Of a DNA stretch of 64,000 bases, positions 25,484 to 39,900 are shown one piece after another. The notes beneath the pieces were generated by a model. The model was not told the origin of the DNA, made no database searches, and worked only from the letters and a program-made list of their open reading frames with translations. The stretch spans positions 1 through 64,000 of the forward strand of contig VXCM01000966.1 of NCBI GenBank assembly GCA_014773175.1, read 5' to 3'. This DNA is from Lucifuga dentata (taxonomy: Eukaryota; Chordata; Actinopteri; Ophidiiformes; Bythitidae). Position 1 is the first letter of the stretch, and each line of letters begins with the position of its first letter. A program made the translations under genes and the position numbers.

Positions 25484-26639
25484 TGGCTGAATCCTCATGA
25501 ACAAGTTGTTCATTTTTCACCTTATTTTGGTGAAAACAATCTCCACATGTATGTTGAGTATGTTCCAAACAAACTTCCAAAATACCAAAATTTCACTAAA
25601 TACACAGCTTCTGTGTCACACTCTTGCAGCACTGTATTAATGCTCATGCATGAGGTTGTTGCAAGGATTCATACATTAAGAATTTGGAGCTAGAATTTGG
25701 AACTATTGAGTGTGGCTCATGCTGCAGGAGTGAGAAGCAGGATTGAGAAGTCTCCATGGATGTTTTAATGCTTTTTTGAGCTGAAAGCTGGCCACTTTCA
25801 GAATCCATTGAAACTGTCAAGAGGTGTTTAAGACATGCATTAAAAAGAGGCAAGAGGCTCAGACTGCCACTCATTGTGCTGCTGTGTGGCTAATGGTTAG
25901 CCATGCTGGTAGAGGTGGAACTGCTAGTCGGGAAGATAAATAGGAGACAAGATCCAATAGACTGTTGGCAATCAGTCCAGGCTGGTGACTAGCCAGCTAA
26001 ATTTGCCACAAACTGGCCTGGCTTCAGCATCACTGCTAGCCTGACAGCCAGAGCAAGGAGCCAACTGTTAGAATTTGTGCTTCAGTTGCCCACCAGCGCC
26101 AACCAAAACCAAATATGCTGCCTTGATTTTCACAAGTTTTTTTAGGCTCTGCTGCTGGTGCCAGTGGAGAGGCAGTGTATGTAACAACAGGGGGCTTGAA
26201 ACTTTTTTTCAAAGATAAACCAAACTCAAAGAAACAACTAATGTCCACAGGAACAAGACAGCAGCTGATTATGTATGCACAAGTTTCTGTAACCTAACAC
26301 TTTATGTAGAAATGCAATTTATTATTTGCTGTTATCATGTGGAGCTGCAAGCTAAGCAGAGCTACCACAGGCATGCTCATTTTTTTTTTCCGCACTTTTC
26401 TAACCACACCAAGCTGTTTGGTTATTGTGTATTTTAATGGAGCGTACAATGTCTCTGCAGATTTTTTTAGGCAAGCAGACATGCTAGCTTTCAGTAAGCA
26501 GGCATGATTAAGAGCTAACAGGTAAACATGCTTACTCTCCAAGATGAGCTGCTTTAAGGGTTGGCCACTTAAAATTGCAGAAAAAAACCAAAACAAAACA
26601 AAACAAAAAAAAAAACATGGATGCTACATCTGTAACATC
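25484..26639. other. Non-coding, nothing recognised
   Basis: Moderately GC-richer sequence than its surroundings but with no supportable exon. Short ORFs show no family features. Confidence 0.45.
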
Positions 26640-27758
26640 ACCTATAGGGTTTGTGGTGTGATGTTCTGAAGTCTGGATTTGGGTTTAGAGCTCCCTGCCA
26701 TGTTTACCTGTTACCGGAGCCAGACAATCCAAATGTAGGCAAAGAGGAGGAGGTCTAGTTGGAGCTTTGTAGCAACCACCATAGCTGAGTTTGACAGGCT
26801 AAAACACCTGTCAATCAAGCAAACACGCCGCAAAACATACTTGTATTTCAGCCCTAACCCGACCTCCTTAATGAAAAATAATTATCTATTGATGACCACC
26901 AAGATATACATAAAAAATAAAAACCCTAATTTCTAATCAAGGGAAAATGTACTGAATATTTCAAGCAAGAAACTGGAGGATTTTTCAATTGATTTCAATA
27001 CAGTAGGAGTTCTCATCTAGTGGCCAGTCAAGGCATTGCAGCTTAAGGCACTTCCACAAAAACTTCACCAATCATCCATGGTGGTTGCCAGTAAAATCCT
27101 TGCTTAGCACCTTACACACATGTAGTCGTGTAGCTTAGCATGATGGGCCAGGCTGTGCAGGGAAAGATTACAGATTACTCTGTGAATATGAATGACACTA
27201 AAGTGGTTTTACTTTTAATGGACTGCTTCTGCCACCAGCATAGAGTGAAATTCAGTATCATTAGTGGCTTAAAAAAAAATCCCTTAAATGTTCCCTCATA
27301 CAGAACAGGAAACTAGTCATAGCATCTTTATAACCAAACCAGCCAAACCAGCTTTTAATGAGATGTTTCATTATGAGATTTCAGTAAACAAAAATATTTT
27401 CCAGTGCATCCCTTTTTTTTCCAGCATGGTTTTTACCTTTTGTGAGTAGTATTCATATATATCATAGGTCCTATATCTATGTATAACATCACTATAATGC
27501 AGTACATTGTCTTGTGTTGTCCAATGACAAGTCAATATGAAGGCAGACACTTGCCAGAAACCAGCAGTAGCCATCCCACAATGGGAATAATGGGAAAACA
27601 CAATGGGAAATGGGAATAATGGGAATACCAAGATTAGTGGTAAATAACCACCACATGGAGTCTCATTGTTTGCTGGCAAGAAGACAAGGAATGTGACATG
27701 ACGTAATCACAATCAACATCCAGTGTTCACTGTCCTCTTCACCTGTGACTGAATGGAG
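26640..27758 (-). other. srgap3 3' UTR / downstream flank, end not determined
   Basis: Non-coding sequence after the srgap3 stop. A minus-strand ATTAAA at 27354-27359 is a possible poly(A) signal, but mammalian srgap3 3' UTRs run for kilobases, so the end is unknown. A short imperfect tandem of AATGGGAATAATGGGA-type units lies at about 27575-27630. No further exon is seen. Confidence 0.35.
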
Positions 27759-28290
27759 CTACATGTTACCTTGTTTGTCCGAGGACGAGGAAGAAGTTGA
27801 TGGTGATGGGGAAGGTGCTTTGGGGAAAACCCTGTCAGTTGGGGTGATGCCTGGACTGCCCGGACCAGAAGAGCTAGAGCTGCTGGAGCGATGTGGTCCC
27901 TGCCCCTGTCCAAGGACGGGAGCAGGCCGGACAGGTCTGACAGGCGGTGGTCTTAGAGGTGCACTTGGTCTGCGTGCTGACAGAACTGGTTTAAAAGTNA
28001 GGTCTGACAGGCGGTGGTCTTAGAGGTGCACTTGGTCTGCGTGCTGACAGAACTGGTTTAAAAGTGGTCATGGTCTCAGAGGAAGAACTGCTGCTACTGC
28101 GTCGCTGGACCGCATCTGGATCCCTGATCACCATGGTGTGGAGAGGACTGCCAGGTGGGTCCTGGGCTCCACCTGGGTGCTTGAGTGGTTCCAGTGTGTC
28201 CAGAACAACATCAGGTGCCTGCTTAGCTACATTCTGTCGCTCCAGCTCACGCAACTCATGGAGAGCTGTATTCATTGTTTTCTCGATATC
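27759..28290 (-). CDS. srgap3: srgap3 exon 22, C-terminus and stop (contains an assembly duplication)
   Basis: Starts [20 protein letters not shown] (acceptor GTCAG) and runs to [32 protein letters not shown] and LRPPPVRP. At N27999 the 66 bp at 27933-27998 is repeated exactly at 28000-28065. The added 67 bases shift the frame to an immediate stop. Ignoring one copy and the N, the frame runs on through a Ser-rich stretch and ITPTDRVFP to SSSDKQGNM and TAG at 27759-27761, matching the family terminus (465 coding bases, 155 codons with stop). The duplication is treated as artificial. Confidence 0.94.
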
Positions 28291-31200
28291 CTGACAAACA
28301 TAAGCAGAAAGAAAAATTATGCTGGCTGTGGCTGAGAGATGTTTCATAATAACTTGTTATTCAGCATTATGTGGCAGAACCCATTGATGTGAAGGACATC
28401 ATGATGTGAGACTGCCCTCTGATGGAATTTCAAAGGAATACACCTGGATTGTATCAACGTCCAATCCACATATTCTGAAAAATTATGTCCTCAAATTTTT
28501 TAAATGAGTTGAATTAACATTGGTAAATTTAATTTTAATGATTTCACTCACCTCAGCGAGTGCCTCAGCCTCCAGGGCTTTGTGGTCTCCTAAACTTGCA
28601 TGCCGAGTTGTGCTGGGAGATGGTCGTTGCAAGTGGCTGTCAAAGAAGGCCTTCCTGTCGGGGTGGTTGGCGCCTATGCTGCCAGCACTGCCACTGCCAA
28701 ATGTGGTGAGACGCCGTTTCTCCGGGCTGTCTGTTGGGCCTCTGACAGCAGCCATTTTGTGTGGGCTGCAGGGCCGAGGCATAACTCTAGGGGGCTGGTC
28801 AGCAGCTCTGGTGGGGCTGTGGTGATCAGCACCATTCCTACTGTGTGTTGTTGCAGCTCCATCTGATCGCACTCTCATCCTGAGAAATAGTTATCAGAAT
28901 ATGATACTTTGTCATTAGCTTTTTTTTTTTTTACCCTGAATACATACATAGTCATTTAAACCTGTTTTGATATTAACGTTGCATGAAATGACTGTATAAT
29001 GTGAAAGCTTTGCAAAGTTAACAAATGTAGTGAAGTAAGCGAAGCATCAAAAAGCTAAAGACCAGCTATTTTCTCAGGAGTTGGTGCACACCAAAACAAA
29101 GAATTAGACGTATGTTGACATAAACACAAATCCAGTGGGGTGCTAATGTTGCTTTGAGTCTGTTCAGTGAGAGTAAATGTTTGCTAACATGTTAGCCTTA
29201 ACAACTTGTGCTGACAAGCCCATGTCGGCTTAATTTCTGAGGCCCTAAGTATCCAAATATGGATTGATTCTGCTTTAAAATGTAAATATGTAATTTATTG
29301 TGCATAGAAACCTAAGATTCTATTAATCATGCATAAAATATGTATACACACTTCATATATGTAAACATGCCTTCTTGTTAACTATGGCATAAATCTCATA
29401 GTGTTGACCAGTGCCTACCTTCCCACTGCTGCTCCAAAGCGATGCTCAGGTGTATGCTCACAAGGAGACTGGTCATTTCTGGATGGGGTTCGGTCATCCT
29501 GGTGTGGCCCAGTACTGGCCTCACTGTCTGGCCTCTGACTGATGCTGTCTGAAAATGCATCATCCCTGATGCAGGAAGACAGCACAGATTGATCTTTGAA
29601 GTATCTGTCCATAGCAAAGCCTCATATGAGATTTTAGTTCAAAGTCTGATTTCTCAAGGTACACAAAGGAACTCATAACAGTCAGTGTATTCACAAACAA
29701 TACATAAATTCATCAGTGCAGTTAGCTTCATGATTTTTACACACCAAAAGAAAAAAAATAACTTCTCAGTTGCAGGAAGCCATTGCTGTCAGTGAATAGG
29801 GAGAAAACATCACTGCTATCTCTCAGTATAACTAGACTTACTGTGATCAAGTCAGATTGGATATCAGACAAGAGGCTGCATCAGAAATGAATGGCTGTGT
29901 TAGGAAGAGACCTAAGCGCTCCTTCTGTCTAAGAAATTTGTCCTTTTTTAAAGCTGTACAGCTAACTGCTGATTTGGGACCATTTATTTGCTTTTGAGAC
30001 AACTGTGATAAGAAAACAACTAAACAAGCAAGAAAAAATGGGATCATTTTATTCAGATGATTGTAGGGAAGGCACAAATGTTTTACTGTATGTGACAGAG
30101 AATAGGGTAAGAATAGAAACATACATTTTGGAAAAATAGAGGAATATAATAATCAGCAAGCTCAGCCTGTTTGGTACAGCAGAAAAACGACAGTACTGAT
30201 TCTTGACTGGATCGCTGTTTTGATACCGTTTTAGAAGGATATCTGGATGAGAAGCAGTAACAAAAGCCTTCTTACTTGTGGTACTTCTTTCATACCAGGG
30301 CTTTACATAAATAAATGTATCTGACTTACATGTCCTGTACCACAATGTACTGGTGTGGGATCAGCCCATCCACACCATTATGCCGTCCCTCCCACCAATC
30401 CTGAGAGGCACGCAGATAGAGCAAGAGAGAGGCTCCCTTCTTGAAGGAAAGCTCTCTGGCACTTCTGCCCATGTAGTCAAACTTGGCTATGGCCTCTATC
30501 TGCTCCAGCTCTATTAAAAATAAATAAATAAAAGGAATGAAGGAATGTGACACAGTCCAATATGAGACAACTGATGCTTTCCTCTGGCAGTTCATACTGT
30601 CCCTGCCAAACTACGAGCTCTGACTCCGACTGTGTTCAATGACTCACCTTCATCACTCGTGTTAGGCCCAGTACCATTGTCTACCTCATCAAGGGCGCCT
30701 GGCTCACTGTGGGGACTTTCACTGAAAGTACAAAGTGTCAGACAGAAACAGAATGAAGAGGAAATGTGTTTTCCTCAATCTTTCAACAACAAAAAAAAAA
30801 GCTGAGTCCAATCCCTCAAATATTACAGTGAATATGACATGTTAGGAAAGAATAGTTTAATGAAGAAAAAAAAATCTATGCTCGAAACACTGACAAGCCC
30901 TCTCAGAACTGGATTTTGCATTTCATAATACACATAAACACATCTTTGTAACATATCTATGTGCTCAAAACTACTACACCTTTTATTATTATCAGATTTA
31001 ACAGACTGTATTATTGGTCTATTTAATCATGTAATAAATATATCCACATGAGGGAGCTCAGCTTATAGTTGTGTTGTAATCAGGAAGTGATCTTTTGGAT
31101 GTTTTGTTGCGGTTGCGAGGGACTGGCTGATCACAATTGATAAGTTGGGCACCAGACAATAGAAGTAACTCTAGAAAATAGGATTATAAATAAAAATCTG

Positions 31201-31730
31201 CATTCTGTCTAGGTTTTCTTTCTGACAAAATCCACTGGCAAGCAATATTTATAGTGAGTCTGTCTTTTGCTCTGAAATAGATCAGAGGGTATAACACATG
31301 TTGTTCTTACCAGTACTCTTCTCCTCCAGCCATGCATTTTTCATAAACAGGTCCATCTAACTCTCGATGGGTTGGGAAAATGGCCTCATGGTGAATGATT
31401 ATGGTCTTGATGACCTCATTAACATGCGCCTGGCAGACCACAGGGTCCTGGTCATCCGGTATGGGCATCAGTGTGGGGCCAAAGCAAATAGCCAGGTTGT
31501 AGGGGTCCATCATGTTTTCATCACTGTACTGGGAAAGACTGGAAAGACAGAGATAATCAATATTACCAGTATGTTTTACAGTGGTATATAATAACCCTAA
31601 ATTGCTGTTACGGAACTTACTGATTTAAAAATGCAAACAAGTATCTCATGACAACAATCACGGGCCGCTGAAGGGTCACAATTATCTGATGAAGATGATG
31701 AGCTCTTTCTGCACCAGAGTCAAGCTCTGA

Positions 31731-31790
<60 letters not shown>

Positions 31791-34700
31791 GTCACACAGA
31801 GGGATTGATCAATTAAAAAAAAAACAAAAATTTGAAAAAAACCTGCATGATGTTGAAATGGTCCCCTTTAATGTAACTCACTGGTGGTGGAAATGATGTC
31901 GAGGAAACGCTCTTTCGGGAACAGGGCATTTTCCAGCCCCCTGAAGTAGAGCTTAAGAACACCTGCTACAGAGTTGATGTCATGATCACTCTGATCATCC
32001 ACTAGTGGGTCCTCTCCTGTAAACAAAGCATGCATTTAATCCATTGGTCAGCCCTTCACTTCCGTCGCTATTAATACATTCAACAGGACACTGATGCATA
32101 TTTCAAGTGACAGGTATTTTACATGGAGACTGCCATGAGTTTACACAGATTTTATTACTCCAAGAATGCAATCCCATGCATTATACATGTAAAATGGTTT
32201 ACACATCCACTACAGGGTTACTACATATGACACATGAACTCACTATTTGCACTTTAGGGACCCATGGGAGAGTCTGTGGCTTTTGAGGTGGACAAAACAC
32301 AATTTAAAAACAATCAAGAGGAGACTGCCTGTCACACTGGGACTAACCTCTTTCAAATGCATTTTTAATATCATTGACTTCGACCTGGGATCCTGGAACT
32401 CGAAATATACCTTGCTGCTGAAGACCTGTGGAAAGATGCAGCCACGTTAAAGTAAAATGGAAATAAAAGAAATTATCACACAAATGCACCATTGGTCCTG
32501 TCAGTATATTGCTTTACACATCAGTGGAAGAAACAAAATTTAAAGATTTCAAAATTTGTCACATCACAATTAAAATATCTCATCACAATTAAGTAGTTAT
32601 AGCATTTCAAACCAAAAGGTTAATCATTAAGTGTTTTACAAAGTAATAGTCTCACCTCTGTTATCACAACAAACAAAATATGCTTTTGTCTTTAGGAATC
32701 TATAAATTTAATAATAAGTTTTTACTAATCACTGTAGTTACAAAGATCTGTTTGCAGGACTGCATTAACTGCAGAGGCAAAATAAAACTGAAGAAACATA
32801 TTTTGTCAGTTAAGTCTATTTACAGCACTATGGAATGTTGTTGAAAGAATGGTTGAGACGGAGAAATCCACAAACTCCAAAGCACTGAGAACAATTCCCT
32901 GATAAAACTGTTCATACCCGCAATTTTCATAATTAAGAACTAATTAATGCTTGCATGTAATAATATTGGGGAAAGGCCGTACAATACAACATATCAACAC
33001 TGAAGGACCTACCATATAGATTGATGTATCGAATACAACTCTCCACCACCACTGGTATAGCCTGCCCTGAGTCCTACCAGACAGAGTCACATGACATTAT
33101 CCAAAAATCAATAATTACCTGAAATTTTGCACCAATAAACAAATAGTCACACCAGAAAGGCTTAAGCTCATCACACAATAAATCAAAATCACAGACAAAA
33201 GTGTTAATCTTTTACCAATTTTTTGAAGTGTACAAAAAAAAAAAGAAAAAAAGAAAAAAGTNTTTTTTTGTACACTTCAAAAAATAAAAGAAAAAAAGAA
33301 AAAAGTGTGTTAGTGTGTTAGTCTTTGCATCTTTGTGCATTATTACTACAGCATTTTAACCCATCAGGAATACCAAGAGGAAAGAGGCACAGAGATGCTG
33401 TTAGCATGCTGATCATCCTGCCTCGCTACAAGTACCTGACTCCTGGCACGGACATTCCTTCTTCCCCTGGACAGAGAGCAGTAAGGCGCATAGACAGAGG
33501 AAGAGAGGCAACAACCACAACAGGTTAGAGAGACAGAAAGAGGCAGAGGCAGATCTATCAGAGAGAGGAAGCTTGGCCTGAAAGAATAGCCGAAGCATCA
33601 GTGCCTTGTGGGGTGTGTGACATGAGGACATTGCTGGGGGAGTGGGTGTGATGCTGCAGAAGTTGCTCGATCTAGAGGAAAAATTTTAATCTGAATCAAG
33701 TCTGATTTTTTATATGGAGTCTTTCTTCCTCCTACCCATTTGATCAAACAATACAGTGGATGTGGCCACGGGTTTATTTACTTAGCCTTACATGTTTGGC
33801 CAACTAACAAGGTGCCAAATTGGCTCAATGTCTGCACACTGACGTTAACAGTAGTAAGAATGTAAGCAAATATGTACTGGTGTGATGCTTTTAAAAATCT
33901 CCAGAACAGGTTTGACAGCATTTTACCTTACCCTGATCTTCCTAAACATTAAGTTGACTAACTACTAAGACAAGCAATGAGGAAGAAGAAAGTCAGTGGT
34001 TTGGGTACAAAAAGTGCACAAAGCAAGAGAGCCCGGAAGCACGGCTAGAGAGACAACTGAGCTCACAAAGAGACACAGAGCAGATAAGCTGATACCTGAA
34101 TGAAGGCCTCCATATTGCCGTTAAACAGCTTATGGTTAAAAATGGAGCGAGGTCTAGACTTCCGCATTCTCAGGGGTTTAGGGGGAAGAGTGGGGGNGGT
34201 GTTCAGTTGGTACATTGTAATTACAAATAATAATATCATAGGTATAGCTAGAAATCAGAATACCGAGATATGTGATTGTCATATTTTTGGAGTCTTTCCC
34301 ACAGCCAAAAATAACTTGACACTTCTTACACGATAAATACTGCTGCAGTAAGCAAATCCTAACAAAGCCAGCAATGATGACTTTATGGAATTATTATCCA
34401 CAGCTGTTCAATAAAATAATTAAACAATGAATTATTCTATACACCCAAAAGATACAAGCCAAAGCCCTGTAATCATTTATCCAGGAATCTGCCTTGTATA
34501 TGTATGAATATAAATCATTTTGTGGCCCTCAGAAATATTTATAGATACCTGGGAGGGTATATTATACATTGAAAATTAAAAATCTCAATAAAATTATCAA
34601 TAATCATCAATATTTTTCACTACTTTTATTATGTGGAACACATTTTTAGTCACATTATGCAGTTTACCTTTCTGCCACCAGAGGGAGCCAACGACAACAA

Positions 34701-36880
34701 CTATCATGGTGTTAAGCTAATGTTGCAAACATTTCCTGTTGCTGCTTCACATTAAAAGCTTTCCACCTTGAACCACTGAAGATTTTTATTGCGAAAGAGC
34801 TACAGGACTACTGACCTTTAAGTTAGTAACCAATCTCTAAGTCCTTGTTGATAAAATGGACCAGGCTACATCAACATAGGGTCATTTTTCAGTGCTTTTT
34901 TTTGTTAGCAGATCAATTTTAAATATTGAGAATTGAATGGCAAACTAAAAATGTAATCAGTTTTGCAGCTAGACCTAGACATTATCCATCTCAATAGCAT
35001 TTCTTTTCCTAGCATGTTTTCTTGTCAAAGCATCAATATTAGCGTCACCTTCTCTCATTGGAAATCCAATCTACTGTTCAGCAAGTAGGACAAATCTTGT
35101 GACTAAACTGTTGTTCACACACTCATGTCATTCAACCACATCCAGGGACAAGAGCAGGATTTTACACACTGTCACCTACTTTATTCAACCTCTTCTCACC
35201 GGACATCTTACCTTGTTGTTCCATATTCAGCCCTTTCACCTAAAACGAAAAACAGAGAGGAATTACACAAAATTAGTATACCCTAGTATCACAATGAGAG
35301 AAGTTAGTGGTACGGTTGATTGCCGGCTGACTACAGAAGGCTGGCAGATTGGGATGGAAAGGGGTGTTATGAGAAAAACGGGCATCTATTCAGAGAGACT
35401 CAGATGGGTGAGCACCATGCCTGCCTTTGACTCACCGCCAGGCAGCGGTCATTCAGTGGTCGCCCTAGAAACAGCACAAGAGCCCCAGAAGGGGACGGCC
35501 TGTCTGCTCTCTGCAACGTGAAAATGTATCCAGGGGCAACAAGAGAGGGAGGATGTGGGGGCTGATTTGTACAGTAGAATGATTTCACGATAAGTAACAC
35601 TGTGCACCATGCTCACACACACATACACACACACACGCATTTCACTCTACTTAAACTAATTACTGCTACACTGTGATCAGTCAATCAGAAATGTTTGTTC
35701 ATGGATCACGTCATGTGTAAAGCAGCTTCCAGCACAATCCCACTTTATGTCAACCACAAACTCCAGCCAAAAAGCTGCTGGCATGATTTCAATGTAGCAA
35801 CACACCAACACGAAAAGGTATAAATCCTTATTCACCCTGTAGGCTCAACTTAATATGCATTCAATGTAAGGAACACGTGAACAAACTTAAATACACTCAG
35901 AGCCACGTACCACTGCCAAGGCTGCTCAGACCCCTTAATTTGTTATTTTAGTAATCCAACATACCTGTATTTAGAAAGGTTTACATTGTCTATCACATCT
36001 GCATCCAGAATTGATAGACAATGTTCTGATTGGCTGATGGTAGCCATGGGAGGACCAAAGACCTCTCTCTGAATATTAGTACTTGAATTATGCATATTTT
36101 CCAAGCCAGTCAGACTCATGGCCAGTTTATGATGTTTATTATGTATTTATTTATTATGTTGATGTTGCACCACCTCTTGGTAAAATGCCATCAAACGTTG
36201 CATGATCAGATCTGGTAAGTGTGTGTCAAGTAAATTTATTTTCCCTCCGGGTACTCCGGCTTCCTCCCACCTCCAAAGAGATGCATGTCAGGTGAACTGG
36301 GAACTCTAAATTACCTGTAGGTGTGAATGAGAGCGTGAATGTGTTTGTCTGTCTCTGTGTACCCCGCCTCTCGCATTATGACCGCTGGAATAGGCTCCAG
36401 CCCCCCCGTGACCCTCAACAGGACAAACGGGTTTAGAAAATGGATGGATGGATGGATGGATGAATGAACTTAACGTTTTTGGGCTTATCTAAATATGTAC
36501 AGCAATAGATCCATTATGAACTAGTGAATCAAGGAAAATGAATTTTGCTTTACATCACAAAAATGTTGTTACTTGGCCCATGGCTGAACTTTTACCACAT
36601 TTGACTGAAATCTGTTTAGTAATTTTTGGAACTTAAATATAAACTCTCCTTAACAGAAGTAAACAAATTATTAATTATATCATAACATAGCTTTCAACTG
36701 CAGAACCTTTCATGAAATTTTGGTCTTAGTTGTTTGTGGCCCATGACCCAATTTAAGGTCAAACCTGTAATGCAACATTATGTTATGTGTGTATATGCAG
36801 TAATGTATATATATACACACATACATATATATATATATATATACATATACACATACATATATATATATATATATATACAT

Positions 36881-36935
<55 letters not shown>

Positions 36936-39900
36936 TACCGTATATCCTCACCTTCTCCAAGAGTCTGCTTCAGAAGATCATGCTTGGCTTGCAGTTTGAT
37001 AATAAGATTGCTGCCATTCAGGTATTCCTTGTATTTCTGCAGGAGGGTCAGAGACAGAAAAGAAAACAAAGAATCAGAGCATTATGAAGTTATTTTTGTC
37101 TCTATACTGCAACATCTTTGCACTCTCATTTGTCTGAGCTCTCACAGTGAAGTAGAAGCCTTCAGTTTCGTGCTGGTTGGCTCGTCTTTTAACAACGTTG
37201 GCCTTGCTCATGTAGGAATCAGAGGACGCTGATTTGACCGACTCTGTGGACTGGCTGTGCTGGAAGGCTTCTGAGACATCAAAGTCCTCCACTGTAAGCA
37301 TGTCCTGAAGAGTCTGCATGGTGGCGTCAAGAGTTTTCCTTACCTGCCACACACATAGCAGAATAATAATATTAAAACACATAATATTAATATGAATATT
37401 GACATTTACAACATATTTGTAGCACCCTAAATCTGTATATTTGTTCTATATGTTCTATATGTACATAAAACAAGCAACTCTGCCAAACAATGAATATTCA
37501 TTATCACACTTAGTAGTGATACTGCATGTCCAAACACATGCTCTTACTTTGCATGGTGTAAACATGCAGTCTACAGAAGAGTCCAGGGTTATGTCGGCCA
37601 TTTTCACAGCACTTTGAGTGACACACCTAATGACTAATTAGCTTCTGAGCACGAAGCATCGTGACATGAAAGCTTAATGATGTTCCTTCCATGTGAGGCA
37701 GACAGGAAGGAAATGTGTGTTTCCATATTCATAGCAGACAGGTGCAGAGACATTTACACACACTTGTGACCTTTAAAGAAGTCTGTGTGAGTCACAGCAT
37801 CCTGGATGACTCCAGTCCAGCAGGCTATTGAGCCTAGGTGGCCCCCCGTCATGCCAGGAGACCAGATAAAAGATAAATGATGACCCCACAGGTCAATGTC
37901 AGACTAAAGTTGAATACAAATGCAGGCTGATAATTGTGAATACTGGGAGTTAGCTGCTGTTATTTACACGCAAAACACATTTGTGTGACACAAGTTGAAT
38001 TATGGATTTTAATTTTGATGTGTTGTTACCAAACAATGCATCAAAAAGCCTCAGGTGCTATAATATGTAAAACCATTTCCATGCCTTTTTATGAGTAATA
38101 ACTGTAAATAAACACATTTGATGATTATTTACAGATGTCCCTATGAGAGAAGCAGCTTTTTATGTGCATTCCGTCTGCTTGATGTCTTTACATTGAAGAA
38201 GCTATAAAACTTGAAATCTCAAAAAGTTTCTGAAAGGGCACAAAATGCAATAACCTTACTAAACTATACATGTTTGTGCAGAGAGCTTTTGATAAACATC
38301 ACCAAGTCAACTTCCTCTATTGCTATATCTTGTGGTATTTGATTGAACACATAACACATTCATTGCCTTTTATCTTGCAATAATCTCCTGATGCATTTTT
38401 ACATTTTAGTCAGCAACTTACTGGATGTCAGAGTTGATGAGTCAGTTACATAGTACCATCTATCATGCCTTTTAGAGTTCATCCAAAGGGCTTTAAAGGT
38501 TTTATATCCATAATAGCAGGATGTAATTTTCTTGCTCAACAGAGGAATGTGTAATTTATTCCTTCAATTTTAACAAATAAAATCACCAAATCTGGAGTCA
38601 CAGTATTTCCACTTGAGAACAGCAATCTTCAATTCTGCAGTTGACACATGTATCCATCTATAGCCATACACTGTCCTGAAGCAGCAGAAGGGAACATTAG
38701 CAACTTTAAGCAAGCTTGCAGCACACATGCACAGAACACTCACCTCTTCATTTTCTATCTTCAGCGTGGCCAGTCGAGACTGCAGCTGGTGGTAGCGCAT
38801 TAACAGCTCCGTCTGGACAGGCTGCTGTGCACTCACCTGACACACCTGGCATGAAGGAAAGAAGAACAGCAAACACAGTGAGATGCCCTTTAGCAAAACA
38901 TCTGACTGAAGACCAGTCAACAAATCACTCTTGTGGCTCTGTCGTTTTCCACTGACTTACTTCATCCCCCATGTGTGGCTGATAGTCGAAGCGTGTTGGT
39001 GGACAGAATGTCTGGCTGTGCGTGTCCATAAACTTCAGCTTGTCTCCTCTGATATCCATGGCATCTACTGCTCCTTCCAGCAAGTCTAGACCCTCATGGC
39101 GAGACGTCTCCAGACTATACTCTGCAGATAGGCAGGTTCTCAAAGTACGCGCCAGGCTTGCGTGGTAACCTAAGTCACAGCACTGGGGATAAAAAAGGAA
39201 AACATACTCTAATTCATAAAACACAGTGCCAAACGTATGTCAGTTGTAACATTTTTAACATTTGCCTTGAAAGAGGTGCTACTGCAGCATTTCCTTATTT
39301 ACATGTCAGGGAAGCGATTCATAAAGCACACCGTCATGCAAAAATGAAGACCTGTCTGGTGGTAAATTACAGTAGTATGAAATCTGGGTGAAATTGAACT
39401 CTATTCGCCTCACATGTGTTAGTGATCAATAAATTTAGTATTTAAGCCCACTCGATCAATCAGTTTATTTAAATGACGAGTTCTGATCTGATCTCACACA
39501 TTCTTGTGGCACTGCACCTCTTCGTCAAGCCTCATCAAGAGAGCCACATCTCTTTTATATTAGTGTCTTAAAATGTAGAGCTCTAAAGCAGAGAATTTAG
39601 GTTTCCTTTGCCAATCTAACATGTCAGTTTTGCTCTGATACCAGGGGACGCGGGATAAAGTGTGGCTCTTAAATGTGAAGCAGGTCATTAACACGTCAAT
39701 CTTTATTGGCTTTTACTTGAGACATATGTTGATAATAGGACAATAATGCACCAATTAATGTAGAGGAAGCTTTACAAATGAGCTTAAATTATCACACTGC
39801 TTATTTAGTGTGACACTGTTTGGTAACTGTGATATTTTATAGATTCCACCCACTGTCGTTATGTAGGCCAGCAGTGTAAGACGTGAGCTAAGTAAGAGTG

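Noticed and set aside
1..27700. Search for a downstream neighbour gene such as rad18, which flanks SRGAP3 in human
   Set aside because: No RING-finger or other rad18-like segment was seen on either strand.
35400..35517. Minus-strand candidate srgap3 exon with an acceptor near 35516
   Set aside because: Reads [14 protein letters not shown], which looks superficially proline-rich, but its phase does not join exon 10 and the 28 bp exon at 35212-35239 fits exactly.
35099..35521. 140-codon plus-strand ORF
   Set aside because: Runs antisense over the srgap3 micro-exon inside intronic sequence and has no family features.
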